A stretch of 24,751 bases of DNA from Amanita rubescens (GCA_015039365.1 WION01000680.1:1-24751); one strand, 5' to 3'. Positions 1 through 11,797 are shown, counted from the stretch's first letter. Notes: a model not told the origin generated them from the sequence alone. Numbers and translations are program-made.

Positions 1-722
1 AGTTCGATGGAGATGGACACAAAAGTGGCCAGGGAGAAGGAGTGTTCCCATGGTTGAGGAGGCCCAGGGGTAGGAAAGCAGCGCGCTCCCGTTTCCTCGA
101 GCCTTTACTGGTTGTACAACTCGTGAGGCGAGGGTTGCTTGCAGACGGCACTGGCGAACTGCGGCACACGTGGAGATGTCGATGGTGGCTCAGCACTCAG
201 AGGCTGTGATGCGACCACGACAAGCTGTTTCAGAGATTTCCGCTGCTCTGCTTATAACTCAACCGTCCATCCCTATCTGTCACTGCAGATCTCATCGGAG
301 GTTATCCTTACCTGCCGGTGGCGTCAAAGCCCGAAAAAATCGCGCTAAGCTGTCAGTCACAGTTGGTGCAGCACTAGGTTAGGACTTGCGCAGACTTCGA
401 TTGCAGTATCTAATATCCAGCGCACTTGGTGATGTACCCCTTACTTATCACCGTCCATAATACATGTTATTGAGGCTCAAACTGAAATAGTGCCTGGGTT
501 GTATCACAAGTGGGTGTGTTTGTCACAAACAAAATGCATTTTGCAAGAGCCATAGAAACTAACAGTCTACTAGTACATCAAAATGAGAGCATATCATACA
601 TGTCTGACCATCGAGAAAAGAAGTTGGTACAAGATGACAAAATTAGGATAACAACTGGAGGTTTGTCCTGAGAATGAAGCTTGCATAGGCATTGTGTGAT
701 AGGAATGGAGAACATACCAGAT
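1..722. other. No gene recognised (left edge)
   Basis: Short open frames at 139-382 are unsupported by any recognisable domain or splice pattern. The part at 578-722 lies just beyond the stop codon of gene M. It contains a plausible intron (about 655-714 on the minus strand, donor GTATGT, acceptor TTCTCAG) that probably belongs to the 3' UTR of gene M, because gene P has an intron in the matching place. Confidence 0.5.
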
Positions 723-3700
723 TCAAATATGGGAAATCTGATCATACAGAAACATAAACAGATCATCTGGATCTGAAGGTAGCAATGCAGAATTTAGGTG
801 ATTCTTCACTTTCTCAACATTGCCCTGCTCCTTGAACTGCTTCAAAGCTTCCATTACTGATTCATAAATTGACTTCATCTTCACCCAGAATGCCTGCTTG
901 ACAATGATGAGGATAGCTTGAAAGTGTCAGCTTGTAAGAAAGTAAATTAGACAGGATGCATTACTAGCTAAGATTTGACAGCCTATGGGCTAATCAAACC
1001 AATATCAGCTATGTATATATGTATTAATCCAGATAAAAGTTAGAATCTCACAGTTGTGGAAATCCCATCATCTGTTTCTTCCCCAAACAACACAAGAATT
1101 TCATCCTAAAGATGGCAAAGAGTGAAATTCTAAGGTCAGTTCAGCACTAGACCTACAACCTGACATGAAGATGAAGATGCCTGCTGAGTCATCTTAAATT
1201 GTGTGCTTACCTAAACAGAGGAGAAATTAGAAAAATTGCTATGAATGACAGTAAGTTGTGTTGCACAATCTGTACACAGTGGTATCATCATAAAAAAATC
1301 TAAAATGTTATACATGTGTCCCACTCACTGGCTGTGAAATCCAGATGGAGACATGTAATTGTTAAAAAGAAAGAATATTTCTCACAGCCTGTTTTGATCA
1401 CCAGGTGAATGAGAGAAGAGAGTCTACAAGTTTGACAGATATGAGTAACTTACAAACTGTTGTCAATGTCATCCTATGGTGAAATCTCTACCAGATATAT
1501 GCACACAAATACTTACATCCTGTCAGTCATGAAATCAGACTGCAGCCTGAATAAACAAAATGTGTGTTGTATGTATGACATACATACTAGCATTCATTGG
1601 TAGAATATTTTCAGGAAGGTGAATGGAATGCCACTCAGGATAGATCATAAAATTGTAGCATTACTTCTTCCTGTTGGCCATGAGCTGAATGTGACTACTT
1701 GGACAAAAGAGCATGATACACACCAACTGGTGATTAAAGGATGAGATGTATCTGATGAAGGAAAGAAGGGTATCACTTGCTATCTGTTTATCACAAGATG
1801 CCAAGTCTGTATAGCATATGAAAGCATATTGTCACTCACAAACTGTCAATCATAGCATGAGACATGATGGGTCTGGCAGGCAGAAGAAATGCAATGCTAG
1901 TACTCACTGCCTGAGGATTATTAGAGGGGTTGTGATGAAACTGATTGCAAGGAAAAGTGGCTTCCTCACTCACATCCTATGGATTATTGGATGAGTTGTG
2001 AAGACTAACTAGTAAACATGATTACTGTGTCACTCACACTCTGATGTTTATGAGACAGAAAATTGCCTGAAAAAGGTGTAATGGCTCACTTCCTGTTGGA
2101 GATTGAATATGTGGTGTCACTATCTGTAGAAGTGCAATATCACTCACTCCCTGTTTGTAATAGGATTGGACAAGATAAGACTGCCAGAAATGAAAGGCAG
2201 AGTGATACTTGCTTCCTTTTAATCATGACACAAGATGTGAGATAATGTGTTAGACAAGTGTCCAATGTCACTTACTAGCTGATCATAAGGATGAGTTGTG
2301 TGTGTGATAAAACTACTTCATAATATCACTTACAAACTTGTGGATCACATATGTAAAAATTGTACAACTTCCTGTCAGAGAGGGAAGGTGGCTCACAAGC
2401 TATGGTTCAGGTCATGATATGCTCAAACTTTCTGACAGATGGAACTTCACTTACATCCTGTTAGTCATGAAATGGGTTGGTGAGACTGCCTGTCACCTGG
2501 GAGAACCAAATGAAGTTCACTCACATACTGAAATTGAAAGGTCCAACTTTGAGACTGCCTTGAAGACAAAATTACAGCATCACTCACATCCTAAAGAATA
2601 TGGGATGAAAGGAAAGAAGACAGCTAGATGAAAGTGGCATTCACCTTCTGTTGGTCATGGGATTTGACATCCAGCAGATATCCAGCAGATATGTTATGCT
2701 GCTTGCCTGCTGTTATAGTGGAGCATTGTGATGAGGTTGCCCAGCAGTGAAATCACAGTGATGCTTACAAGCTAAATATTGTATGAAAAGGATAGCCATA
2801 TGAGAAAAGAAGGGGTTGCTCACATACTGAATGGAATGTGATGTGATGTGCAACTGGGAAATAAAGCATCACTCACATTCTTTGGATATGATACAACATG
2901 TGGTGAGACTGCCTATCAGAAAAATAGTGAAGTTTTACTCACTTCCTGAGGGCATATGATAAGAATACTTCATTAAATATGTTGCCTTACTTTCTGTTGA
3001 TCATATATAATATGTGATGACTCTGGCAGGAAAGATTACATTGCCACTCACTTTCTGTTGAGAATATGAAGTACAATGAGATGGCCATTCATAAAGTGCA
3101 ATGTCACTTGTTACATACATACTGTTCAAGGGTTGGGGTGTAAAGAATGTGCTCAGCACACCTGAGAAAGAAAAAGAGTACAGTGTCACTTACTTCCTGT
3201 TAGCAATGGAAAGGGATGTGGTAAGACTTTTTGGCAAATAAACTAATGTGTCACCTACATTCTTTGCATATGGCATCATGGGGTTAGATGATCACTGCCA
3301 CTATGCAAAAAACAAGCACAGTATGACTCACTCTCTGTTAGTGATCAAAGGTAATGGAATGAGAATAGCTTAAGAGGATGATACTGTTACTTACCTCCTG
3401 TTGGTCAGGTATCATTTCTGAGAAGACTGTCCATTAACAAAAAAGCAGTGCCACTAACTTTCTATGTATATTTAATAATGGGCTGTACTAGTCAGACATG
3501 GGTCAGAGAATACTTACAAACTGTTGGCAATCAGGTGTGATGTTGTGATTAAATATTTTATTTCACCCACCCACTGTTTGTCATAGGATGTCCATAAAAT
3601 ATTTGCCTAATAGATAAAACCAATACTTCACACACTTTCTGATGTGGATGGAGGGATGCAAATGAGACCCAAGGGCCTATGTAAATTCTTTACTCACTTC

Positions 3701-5782
3701 CTATTGTTCATGGAATGCAATTGATGACATTGTTAAAATGCTGTAATGTTACTCACATGCTGTTAATCATCAGAAGAGACATGATGAGAGTACTTCCTTG
3801 CATCAAATTGAATGACACTCACATACTGTTAATTTGGAATGAGACTTGATTAGATACAAAGATTAGTGCACTGACATCCTTTTGGTTGTGAAAGCATATC
3901 AGCATGTACTAATGTGCAGAAATAAGTTTAATAGAGCACTTACTTCCTGCATATGTATTGCACATTAATGTGACAAGAAGGATTTCCCTATAGGTACTGT
4001 AGCACTCACCTCCTGGTACAATGAGCCACCTTATGTACATATCCAAATGTCAAGTAGTACTTACAGTCTAATTGTTGGCATGAATTCTGAACTAGAAATG
4101 GGACAGGTTCACGCACTTGCTTTTGGTGATACAATCAGACCTCATTGGCATCAGTTATATTTCATCATCACTTACCCACTGTTGTCTATTGCATTAGATC
4201 TGGTTGCAGGTGCAGTTATAATATTGCTCACTTTCATCAAAAAATGCTATTTTCAAGAAATTTGCATCACTATGTCAGCATATCAGGTTGAGCAGAATTA
4301 CACACATCCTTCACCATGGTATTCAGAAAATAAATTTACAGCAACATGTGAAAGTGCACTCACATTCTAATTCATATTTTTTGAACATCTACTGTTTTAG
4401 GTATGGCTATGAAAAGCACAGTACTTACTTTTTTGATGAACTTGCCAGGGCTTAACATTACTAGTCTTCTCAAAGGCATTTACAGCTTACCCAAAAGTAT
4501 GGAAAGCAGTTGAGGGCATTCCAAATAACCTGACTCCATGAAGGCTCATGATTAACTAGGGCTTGTCTGAAAATTGTCAAAATTTATCACTGGAATTTGG
4601 AATGTGACTCTCACTTAAGGGCTGACTTGACACAAAGATTAAGATTGTTCATTTGTGTTGAGACAAAGAGCTTGTATAGGCTGGTATCATCAATTGCATC
4701 AGCAGTTTTCTCAGTCAATTCAGAACAGTCCATCTCTGGTGTATCCATGTCTATTGAACATTGTATTAGTATCTCTCATGATTCAAAAAATGTTAATTAT
4801 TTTCACCTCGCAAGTGCACATATGCCTTTGGAGGAAATTGAACATTTAAAACTTTGGAAAGGTATGTCTCCTGGAAAACAGTGTCAGCTTTTTCCTCAGC
4901 TTTAGCCCACCTATCTGATCCATCTTGTTCATCATTCAATTTAGCATATTCCTGAATCACCAGAGCATCAAATTTGGTGAATGCATTCACCAAAGGGACT
5001 GTGGGGTATGCCATTTAGGACACAAAAATGAAATCAATAAAAGCACTGGACTTATTTGTGATGGCTTACCTTTCCCTGTCCCTTTAGTAAAGAACTCAAG
5101 TTCTGATGATAGAATGGGGCGAGAGCCATCCATGGGTATACAATACCTATGAAAATGTTGACTAACTGGCCATGGCCATGTAGAAAAAAATTAAGAATAC
5201 CAAATTGCATGCAACTGATCTCCTACTTCAATTGCAGCAGATCGCCTCTCAATGAATTTCCAAACATCCTGAAGCTCCTTGTTGTCCCCAGCTTCAAATC
5301 CCTGTGAATCATGGAAGATAAAGTTACTTCCAGCATATGTAATCTGGTCCTCTATATTGTGTATGCCTCGCTGAAAATATTGCATATCAATCCTAGTAAG
5401 TTTATGCAGAAGTTTACTCACCTCCATCGATGGTGCCAAATGCATTGATGAAAGTTCTGATTATTGGTGTCAAAAGGCAACCACAGCCCCATAGTATACA
5501 GATGAAGATCAAGCATACCTTCAAGCTCAATACCATTTTGATCATATACGATGGGCTTTGTCCCCTTTCCCACACCACAAACCTTCTCAAGGATAGTGGT
5601 CTTGCCTGCATTGGCCCTTCCTATGATGAGAATACGGAAATGGCGGCATTTGTATCGCTCTTTGAGCATATTAACGGAGCCTACACGATGAGAAATTTGA
5701 AGAGTTACTACTAGTAAATGTTGATGTATGCAGATTGCAACGTACATGATTCATTTGTGTTAGAAGCCTCCGACTGCGACAT
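723..5782 (-). CDS. P-loop GTPase, gene M, with about 64 exons
   Basis: Predicted 432-residue protein. The N-terminal half is a P-loop GTPase of the type expanded in Agaricomycetes. The P-loop reads GRANAGKTT, the switch II region FHDSQGFEAG (DxxG), and the G4 motif FTKFD. Exons in transcription order: 5782-5746, 5680-5519, 5456-5422, 5370-5201, 5146-5070, 4998-4807, 4750-4615, 4566-4491 (ends CFPYFW), 4440-4429 (FIKK), then the one-codon array, 1105-1052 (LVLFGEE), 965-967 (Leu) and 896-723 (FWVKMKSIYES..., TGA). Introns of 45-65 nt keep the frame at every junction. The start ATG at 5782 opens a 37-nt first exon. Exon lengths 170, 77, 192, 136, 76, 12, 15 and 54 are identical in gene P. The GTPase call and N-terminal exons are secure; the splicing of the array is inferred from sequence. 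The cellular role is unknown. Confidence 0.85.
965..4366 (-). other. Array of 51 one-codon exons in gene M
   Basis: On the minus strand a 3' splice site (usually CAACAG), three bases and a 5' splice site (GTRAGT type) recur every 50-75 bp. Codon and lowest coordinate, in transcription order: AAT 4364, GAT 4306, [15-nt exon 4232-4246], TGG 4176, CAA 4117, ACT 4065, GAG 4010, GAA 3944, GAT 3876, TAT 3823, CAT 3757, GAA 3698, AAA 3636, TGG 3571, TTT 3518, AAA 3459, GAG 3395, AGA 3332, AAT 3259, GAA 3194, TAT 3119, AAA 3052, AAA 2991, GAA 2943, AAT 2877, TAT 2824, CTT 2769, CAG 2707, AAG 2645, GAT 2588, TAT 2525, GAT 2455, CTT 2397, TTT 2334, CTA 2276, GAA 2213, GGA 2148, GAA 2090, AGT 2038, GAT 1974, GCA 1908, TTT 1840, ATA 1781, TTG 1724, [6-nt exon 1665-1670], TAT 1584, GAT 1517, TTT 1454, GCT 1386, CCA 1329, ATT 1267, GTT 1157, [54-nt exon 1052-1105], CTA 965. 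All are phase 0 and none is a stop. Confidence 0.85.
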
Positions 5783-6607
5783 GAGTTTTGCTTGTGCTGG
5801 ACGGAAACAAGTCCTAGATAGGGACGACAGCCCATTAGAGCGGACCAATGTTTGCGAAGTAGAAAAAAGTACGTTACTAGAGAGCCGCGTTCAAGAAGCG
5901 ACGAAGTGGGGGGTCGAGTTATAAGAAGCGGCTGATGATGGAGGTAGCCGGTAACCAGCTTCGATGCTTACTCCATAGGCAAACCCAGAACGAGTACATT
6001 CTGATCATCTGATAGCACATATATGCTGAGCCTAGGCTCAAATGACTCAGTCACGTCTCCGAATTCGGATTTCGGGTGACGGTACTACGATAATGCCTCA
6101 GCTGCACTTTGACCACTCGTCTGTAATGAAGCGCGAACCTTATGACATCATTATCGACTCGGGAACAACGCAACTATATGGCAAAGATCCTTTCACGTCC
6201 ACAGATAACGCGGATGGGTGCCGATTACGAGCAGTATCATTGTCTTGGCGCCCGGCGTATTGATCCGATCATAAGATCTGAGAAGCTGAGGTTGTGCGAT
6301 CAGTCATCGATTCGCCATAAACGCAATGGTACGACGAATGACAAGGAGATGCAGATGCACAAAGCATGGTTGGACGATTCTTGAGAATCTGAGTGTACGT
6401 ACTTATAATATACATACTCTTTCCGGGAAGTTGCCATAGCATCGGCTCGGCTGAGGGTCAATCCGGCCGTGCGAGCTCACTTCCTGCCAACCAATAGCTC
6501 AGCGCAACGTATAAGAAATAAAACAAGGGAATGCCCGTAGGTATTACAACAAGCGGCTTGGTCAACTAGAGTCCAGCGACTAATAGTCGCATGTTCAGCG
6601 CTGGTGC
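5783..6607. other. Intergenic region, no gene recognised
   Basis: This stretch lies between the start of gene M and the 3' end of the aspartic protease. Overlapping short frames at 6042-6384 show no family signature that I trust, although one contains the words IIDSGTT. It probably holds the gene M promoter at its left end. Confidence 0.4.
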
Positions 6608-8168
6608 CTACGATTCTTGGGTTGTTTCATGAAATGGCGCCAACCCAAGTTTTGGCCTTAATTCATTCTCTGTATTAAATACGACGTGTGCATTCTTCAT
6701 AAAACTATGAGGTTCTGTTAGTTTTTGTCAACAGATACAATTGGATTTCACCTGTTGCCTAAAGCCCATGAACCTGAAGGCCATTCACCCTCGGGCATCA
6801 CCTGAATTGCCCCGAGACATACATGCTCGTTGTCCGAGTGGCCTTGGTTTGAATAGGTTCCTCCGTGGTTAACAATGGTCCCGAAGAGCATAAAACTAGA
6901 ATTGCGCATCAATATCAATATGCTCCTCGAGAGCCTTGCTCACCTATCACGACTCAACGTCCAATCTTGGCCACCCCATGAAAAACTTATTTTGGGAAAT
7001 GGGTGTAAGTTACACCTGAGGATCCAATGCCCATTCCTTTTGACAGCAGTTTCTATCTTGGCGTAGATCTTATCCACCTGTTCTTGAGGGCCAAATATCG
7101 TATCCGTTCCACTGATGATAAGTGTCCGCAATGTCTCTGCTATAACTTCTTCGCCCACTTTGACCTTTCCATTATCGATTGCCCAGTATGACAAGACTTC
7201 TTTTTCCAACCCCACGGCCCCCGCCTTGACGCCTGGGTGGTACTCGAGACGACTTTCGTCAAACAACGCCGGATCTCCAAGCCAGCCGATGAAGAGTTTG
7301 GAACCGGTCTCTGCGATGTGGAAAGCAAAGACGCGAGTAAGTTTGTGTTGACCGAGGAGCTCGGCAATAACAGATTTTCCCTTGTTGAAGGACAAAGCGG
7401 GGAAACCGAGAATGCTGGTCATTTAAATTTCAGCACAAAAATTCAAGTAGACAAATAGGAGATCGCTAACCCGTCATACGGCTGATTGTCAAAGTCTCTT
7501 GTAAAGCCCTCTAAAGCACCATATAGGTGTCTCACTACTGTTACGCCTCCAAATATTACATTGCCTTCGTACGCTCTGCTTTTTTCATTGTTTGAATTGT
7601 CTTGCAATAAACCCCACATGCTATACTTAGGCCATACGTTCCAATGTATAGAGCTGGTGCACCTGAGTTGGGTGGTATCTCCAATATAGTTTTCCGAATA
7701 TCTGGATTCACAGGCGGTACACGAGCAACCCAGAGGTCAGATGATCCAGTATCGACTTTCACTTTGAATACAGTGTTATGGATGTTGATTCGTGCGACGA
7801 AAACATTGTCGTATTCAAATCGATTTGTTCTGTAGTGCTGGAGGTTTATCGTGATCAGCTGCGGGTTCCGCCGTTCAATGGGTGACGCCGAAACAAACGA
7901 CCCATCAGCGTGAGGGTCGATATCGCTACCCTGTGGTTGAAATTCAGCATGTCGATAAAATAAGTAGGGGAACATGCCTCCATACCATGGTAAAAGTCTC
8001 GTCATCAGTGTAGGAGTAGTAATTTAATACGCCGTCCATCGTCGAGTTGCTGTCGAGAGGGATGAAGTCATCTTCGCTTTGTTTGCGGCGGGAGCGAGCG
8101 GAGAAGGTGACAGTGGCAGTGAGGAGGGTAACCACCAGCTTTGAAAGGATCATCAACAAAGATCTCAA
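6608..8168 (-). CDS. A1 (pepsin-like) aspartic protease, probably inactive
   Basis: Secreted pepsin-family protease. A hydrophobic signal-like N-terminus (from 8168, or ATG 8153) is followed by a spliced propeptide. The first active site VDTGSSDLWV is intact (Asp codon 7751-7753). Later exons carry QPYDG|ILGFPALSF, FIGWLGDP, a C...C pair, and the C-terminus SWALGN|SFMKN...LGLAPF ending at TAG 6608. Supported exons: 8168-7986, 7930 to about 7646, about 7590-7471, 7414-6944, 6895-6752, 6704-6608. Two oddities suggest decay or neofunctionalisation. The second catalytic motif reads LIISGTDT where the family has IIDSGT or IIDTGT, so the Asp is replaced by Ile (codon 7114-7116). I also found no clean intron that keeps the frame between about 7646 and 7590. 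The gene is divergent from the prolyl-tRNA synthetase. The family call is secure; activity is doubtful. Confidence 0.8.
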
Positions 8169-8525
8169 GAATTGGTCTGGACAAGGCAGTTGACGTGGGG
8201 GTTGATTTACGACCTTTTATTGCCAATACGTTTTCCGAGTTGCCCGAGAGTTCAAGTTGTCCCTTGATAGGTGGTTTCCATGAGCTATGGTCGGTCACTG
8301 CGCTCCCAAAATGAAGAATTTACATACGGTTGTACTCTGGTGTACTCCGACGCATCATGGAGTATTATTTGATAGACGTTAGCAGACAAGAAGATGGTGC
8401 GGTCGGAACTGCGTAGATGCCGTACTTTATCTCGCTAAGATAAAAATTTAAACATCAACCGAACCTGAGCACAACGAAAAGTCAAACCTCGTTTTGCTCT
8501 CGTCGTCGCCGGCAGTGAGCACCGG
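8169..8525. promoter_or_regulatory. Shared divergent promoter region
   Basis: This 357-bp gap separates the 5' ends of the minus-strand protease and the plus-strand prolyl-tRNA synthetase, so it should carry both promoters. No strong TATA box stands out. A minus-strand open frame (8298-8068) overlaps the protease start in a different frame; I cannot assign it. Confidence 0.45.
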
Positions 8526-11221
8526 ATGCTCCGAGCCTTGCGTCTTGTTTCTAGTTGCCGCCATCAGATAAGAGTCATAAGACTCGAATCACCTCCCTTA
8601 TCTTTTCCCAACCGCTTCTGCTCATCGTTCTTGACGGCCACCACAACACGCGCTAGGATGGACACCATCACAGCTTCGCTTTCCGCCATCTCCATCACTC
8701 CAGTCGCCTCAGCTGCACACAATGAAACCTCTTCACCAGCGAGCTGGAAAGACGCGCTTCTAGGTGCTTCCTCTGCACCTGCCTCATTCAACCTCATCAA
8801 GACCCTCGTCTACAAGCCAAAAACCCCAAAATCAACTGCCCCGGTTCCAGTCATTGTCATCGCAAACGAAAATACGGAGACTTCGTCCAGTACCCTCGGA
8901 AAAAAACTCAATCTTAAAGAACTTCGTCTCGCTTCCGAAGACCTTCTCACAAGTTTTTTCTCGCTCGACAAAAACTCACGTACGTCCCCTATCTATGAGA
9001 TTCTCTTCTCTACTAACGTTTAGTGGTAGTCTCCCCTCTTTCTTTGACAGAAAAAAACTTTTCTCGCGTTTCCACTGTCGTTGATGCTTCCATTGACTCA
9101 GATACCATCTATGCCCTACATGCCTCCTCCTCCTCTTCTACCATCTTCCTCAAGGGAAAAGATGTACTCGCATATCTTCGCAATCTAGAAACGTCTGAAA
9201 CCAAGCTCCAAATTGTCGATTTCGCCGAACCCGCTGCTCCATCCGCCACCGGTGCAACAGCCCCTGCTCCTGTTGTTCCAGCAAAAGAAAAGGAAGACGC
9301 AAAGATAGAGGGTGCAGTTCAGATTGCTATCGGAGTTAAGAAAGAGGCTGATTTTGCATCATGGTATACCAATGTGCGTTTTTTCATCGATAAATTTTTC
9401 CTTGTGCTGATTATGAGTGATTAGGTCCTGATCAAAGCAGACATGTTAGACTATTACAGCGTCAGTGGTTGCTATATCCTCAAACCCTGGTCATACAGTA
9501 TCTGGGAGGAGATCCAACGTATGATCAATGGACTACCATCGTCATTCGCTTCTAACGTCTAAACAGAGTGGTTCAACACTCAGATCAAGGAGCTCGGCGT
9601 CCAAAATTCATACTTCCCCATGTTTGTGTCAGCCAAAGTCCTAGAGCGGGAGAAAGACCATATCGAAGGATTCTCTCCAGAAGTTGCATGGGTCACACGA
9701 GCGTTCGTACAAACTTTGCCCTTCAATCCGTTAGCTAATTGATGACGTGTAAATCACAGTGGAAACTCAGATCTAGAAGAGCCAATTGCAATTCGCCCGA
9801 CTTCGGAGACGGCAATGTACCCTTGTAAGTCTACATATGCGCTTCAGAAGAGTGCATATATTCACTCATGTGGCAGACTACGCTAAATGGATCAAGAGTC
9901 ATCGTGATCTTCCACTCAAACTCAACCAATGGAATAGCGTCGTTCGATGGGAATTCAAAAACCCTCGTACGTTACTCCGCATCATTCTCCTTCTCTTTTT
10001 AACACGACTACCTTCGCAGAACCTTTCCTTCGTACACGAGAGTTTCTCTGGCAAGAAGGCCATACGGCACACCTCACCAAAGTCGAGGCTGATACCGAGG
10101 TACTGCAAATCCTCGACCTCTACCGCCAAGTATATGAGGACCTCCTCGCTGTTCCGGTTATCCCCGGTATCAAGTCCGAGAAGGAGAAATTCGCTGGAGG
10201 ACTTTACACGACCACCCTGGAGGGGTTTGTCCCCACCTCTGGACGAGGAATCCAAGCTGCTACGTCTCACTGCCTTGGTCAAAACTTTTCCAGGGCTGAG
10301 ATGTTCAACATTGTCGTAGAGGATCCGAATGATCCAACTGGCCAGGGCAAGTTGCACGTTTGGCAGAACTCGTGGGGTCTTAGTACCCGTACGATTGGTG
10401 TGATGGTTATGATTCACGGAGATAACCAGGGTTTGGTCCTTCCTCCAAGGGTAGCCTCCGTTCAGGCTATCATTGTACCGTGCGGTATCACGGCTCGTAC
10501 ATCCGATGAGGACAGGAAGAAGATTAATGGATCTTGCGAAGAGCTTGCGGCAAAGTTGAAAAAGGCCGGGATCAGAGCCAAGGCGGATTTGAGGGAAGGA
10601 TACACCCCAGGATACAAATTCAACGATTGGGAACAAAAGGTGTGTGTTATCGCCTCTTTTGTTAACGAACGAGTGTGACTAATGCTGGGACGTTAGGGTG
10701 TTCCTCTCCGACTCGAAATAGGTCCCAACGACCTCACCAAATCTCAAACTGTCACTGTCCGCAGAGATACGGGCGCCAAACATCCAATTTCACTCTCCAA
10801 CGTGGAAACGACTGTGCAAACCATGCTTGACACGATCCAAAAGGAAATGTTCAATCGCGCCAAGGAGGCATACGATTCACGTGTTATTCCGGTTACCAAA
10901 TGGGAAGATGTCGTTCCCACGTTGGATAACAAGTGTATTGTGGCTATGCCATGGTGTGAGGTTGAAGCATGCGAGGATGATATCAAGGATAGGAGTGGGA
11001 GAGCGTGAGTGTCTTCAATGTTGTCTACAGGCTTTCTGAAAAGCTAACGAGGCACGCGTAGAGCTGAGCCTACGGACGAGCGCGCGCCTAGTGCCGGTGC
11101 TAAATCACTCGCTATTCCGTTTGATCAGTCCCGCTGGCCGGCAATTGAACCTGGCAAGACCAAGTGTACGGCGTGTGGTCAGGATGCGAAGAGGTGGACG
11201 TTGTTTGGTAGGTCGTATTAA
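8526..11221 (+). CDS. Prolyl-tRNA synthetase, eukaryotic type
   Basis: Class II aminoacyl-tRNA synthetase that attaches proline to tRNA-Pro. Exons: 8526-8979, 9024-9373, 9425-9518, 9567-9702, 9760-9824, 9877-9966, 10020-10639, 10697-11004, 11062-11221. They total 2277 nt with consistent phases, giving 758 residues. The N-terminal part (about residues 45-250) resembles the YbaK/deacylase-like extension of fungal enzymes, followed by an Ala/Pro linker. The core shows [15 protein letters not shown] (motif 2 region), [17 protein letters not shown], the [16 protein letters not shown] segment and motif 3 around [16 protein letters not shown]. The C-terminal domain ends [19 protein letters not shown] with the terminal Tyr typical of eukaryotic and archaeal-type enzymes. 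A second in-frame ATG lies at 8658. The 44 residues before it are Arg/Ser-rich with one acidic residue, like a mitochondrial presequence. Confidence 0.95.
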
Positions 11222-11474
11222 TGTGTAGAGTTCCATGGGCAGAAAGAAATTGGTACTTTGTATATCATAATCAATTACTGTCGGGGAATACGAATAGGTG
11301 TAGCCGTTCCGGGACACACAGGCTCCTGATTCGTACTACCATAAGGTATCCATGGTCCTTGACCAGATGACCCCGTCACGACGCTGATAAATGCCTTTAT
11401 GTCATAGTTGCGACTGATGAGAAGACCAAATGTCAACCCATATCATCCCCGTCCCTTCGCGTGGTGCTGCCCCC
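11222..11474. other. 3' flank of the prolyl-tRNA synthetase gene
   Basis: Short gap between the TAA of the synthetase and the next candidate gene on the opposite strand. No open frame with recognisable content is present. It should contain the polyadenylation signals of two convergent genes. Confidence 0.4.
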
Positions 11475-11797
11475 TTAAGGCACAACCAGCATTGCGAAGC
11501 TGTTGTGGATGTTTGCCTGGAGAAGTTGTGTTAGCGCACGCTGTGGCATACTTTGTCCCGTAGATGGGGCTGCGTACGTTGTGAGACTGACGTTTTCGGC
11601 GTTGCCCTCGAATTTGGCGCGAAAGTTAAACTTTCCCTGCATCACTTCAGTTGACTCTCTGCTCACGCCATTGTCAGAGAAAATGATTGTAATACTACGG
11701 AGACATACCGTCGCGCGCTGACAGCCGGCTAAGTAAACTATATCCTTCCTTCAAGGACCGTTATAAACACAGAAGCGAGAATCCATGCTTTGAACAT
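11475..11797 (-). CDS. Possible small secreted protein (weak)
   Basis: An ATG at 11797 opens a hydrophobic, signal-peptide-like segment (MFKAWILASVFIT). It can be joined through two short introns, GTCCTT...TGTCAG and GTATGT...GAGCAG, to a frame reading ESTEVMQGKF and ending at a stop at 11475. That implies a 9-nt middle exon, so the model is speculative. The downstream frame (about 60 codons) has balanced composition and no recognised domain. No homologue comes to mind. Confidence 0.25.

Noticed and set aside
2115..2141. Extra microexon ATA near 2121 with donor GTGACA
   Set aside because: It would need an intron of about 24 nt, shorter than any other in the window.
2371..2396. Extra microexon GAA at about 2370-2372 (CTGACAG before, GTTGTA after)
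   Set aside because: It would leave an intron of only 25 nt, and the donor is poor. The surrounding 60-nt intron is normal as a whole.
2338..2631. Open frames inside the arrays (2063-2245, 2338-2631, 3001-3189, 4047-4370, 19764-19967, 21142-21336)
   Set aside because: They run through intron after intron of the array, have no domain signature, and are explained by chance openness of AT-rich intron sequence.
965..4366. Period of about 61 bp resembling a CRISPR array or a satellite repeat
   Set aside because: The recurring words are splice sites around a variable triplet, the units vary in length and sequence, and the series joins coding exons in frame at both ends.
6042..6384. Plus-strand frames containing IIDSGTT
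   Set aside because: The words resemble an aspartic protease active site, but nothing around them matches the family.
8068..8298. Minus-strand open frame upstream of and overlapping the protease start
   Set aside because: No recognisable domain, wrong frame for the protease, and no splice junction that joins it convincingly.
9899..10636. Long minus-strand open frame of 245 codons
   Set aside because: It is the antisense shadow of the large exon of the prolyl-tRNA synthetase.
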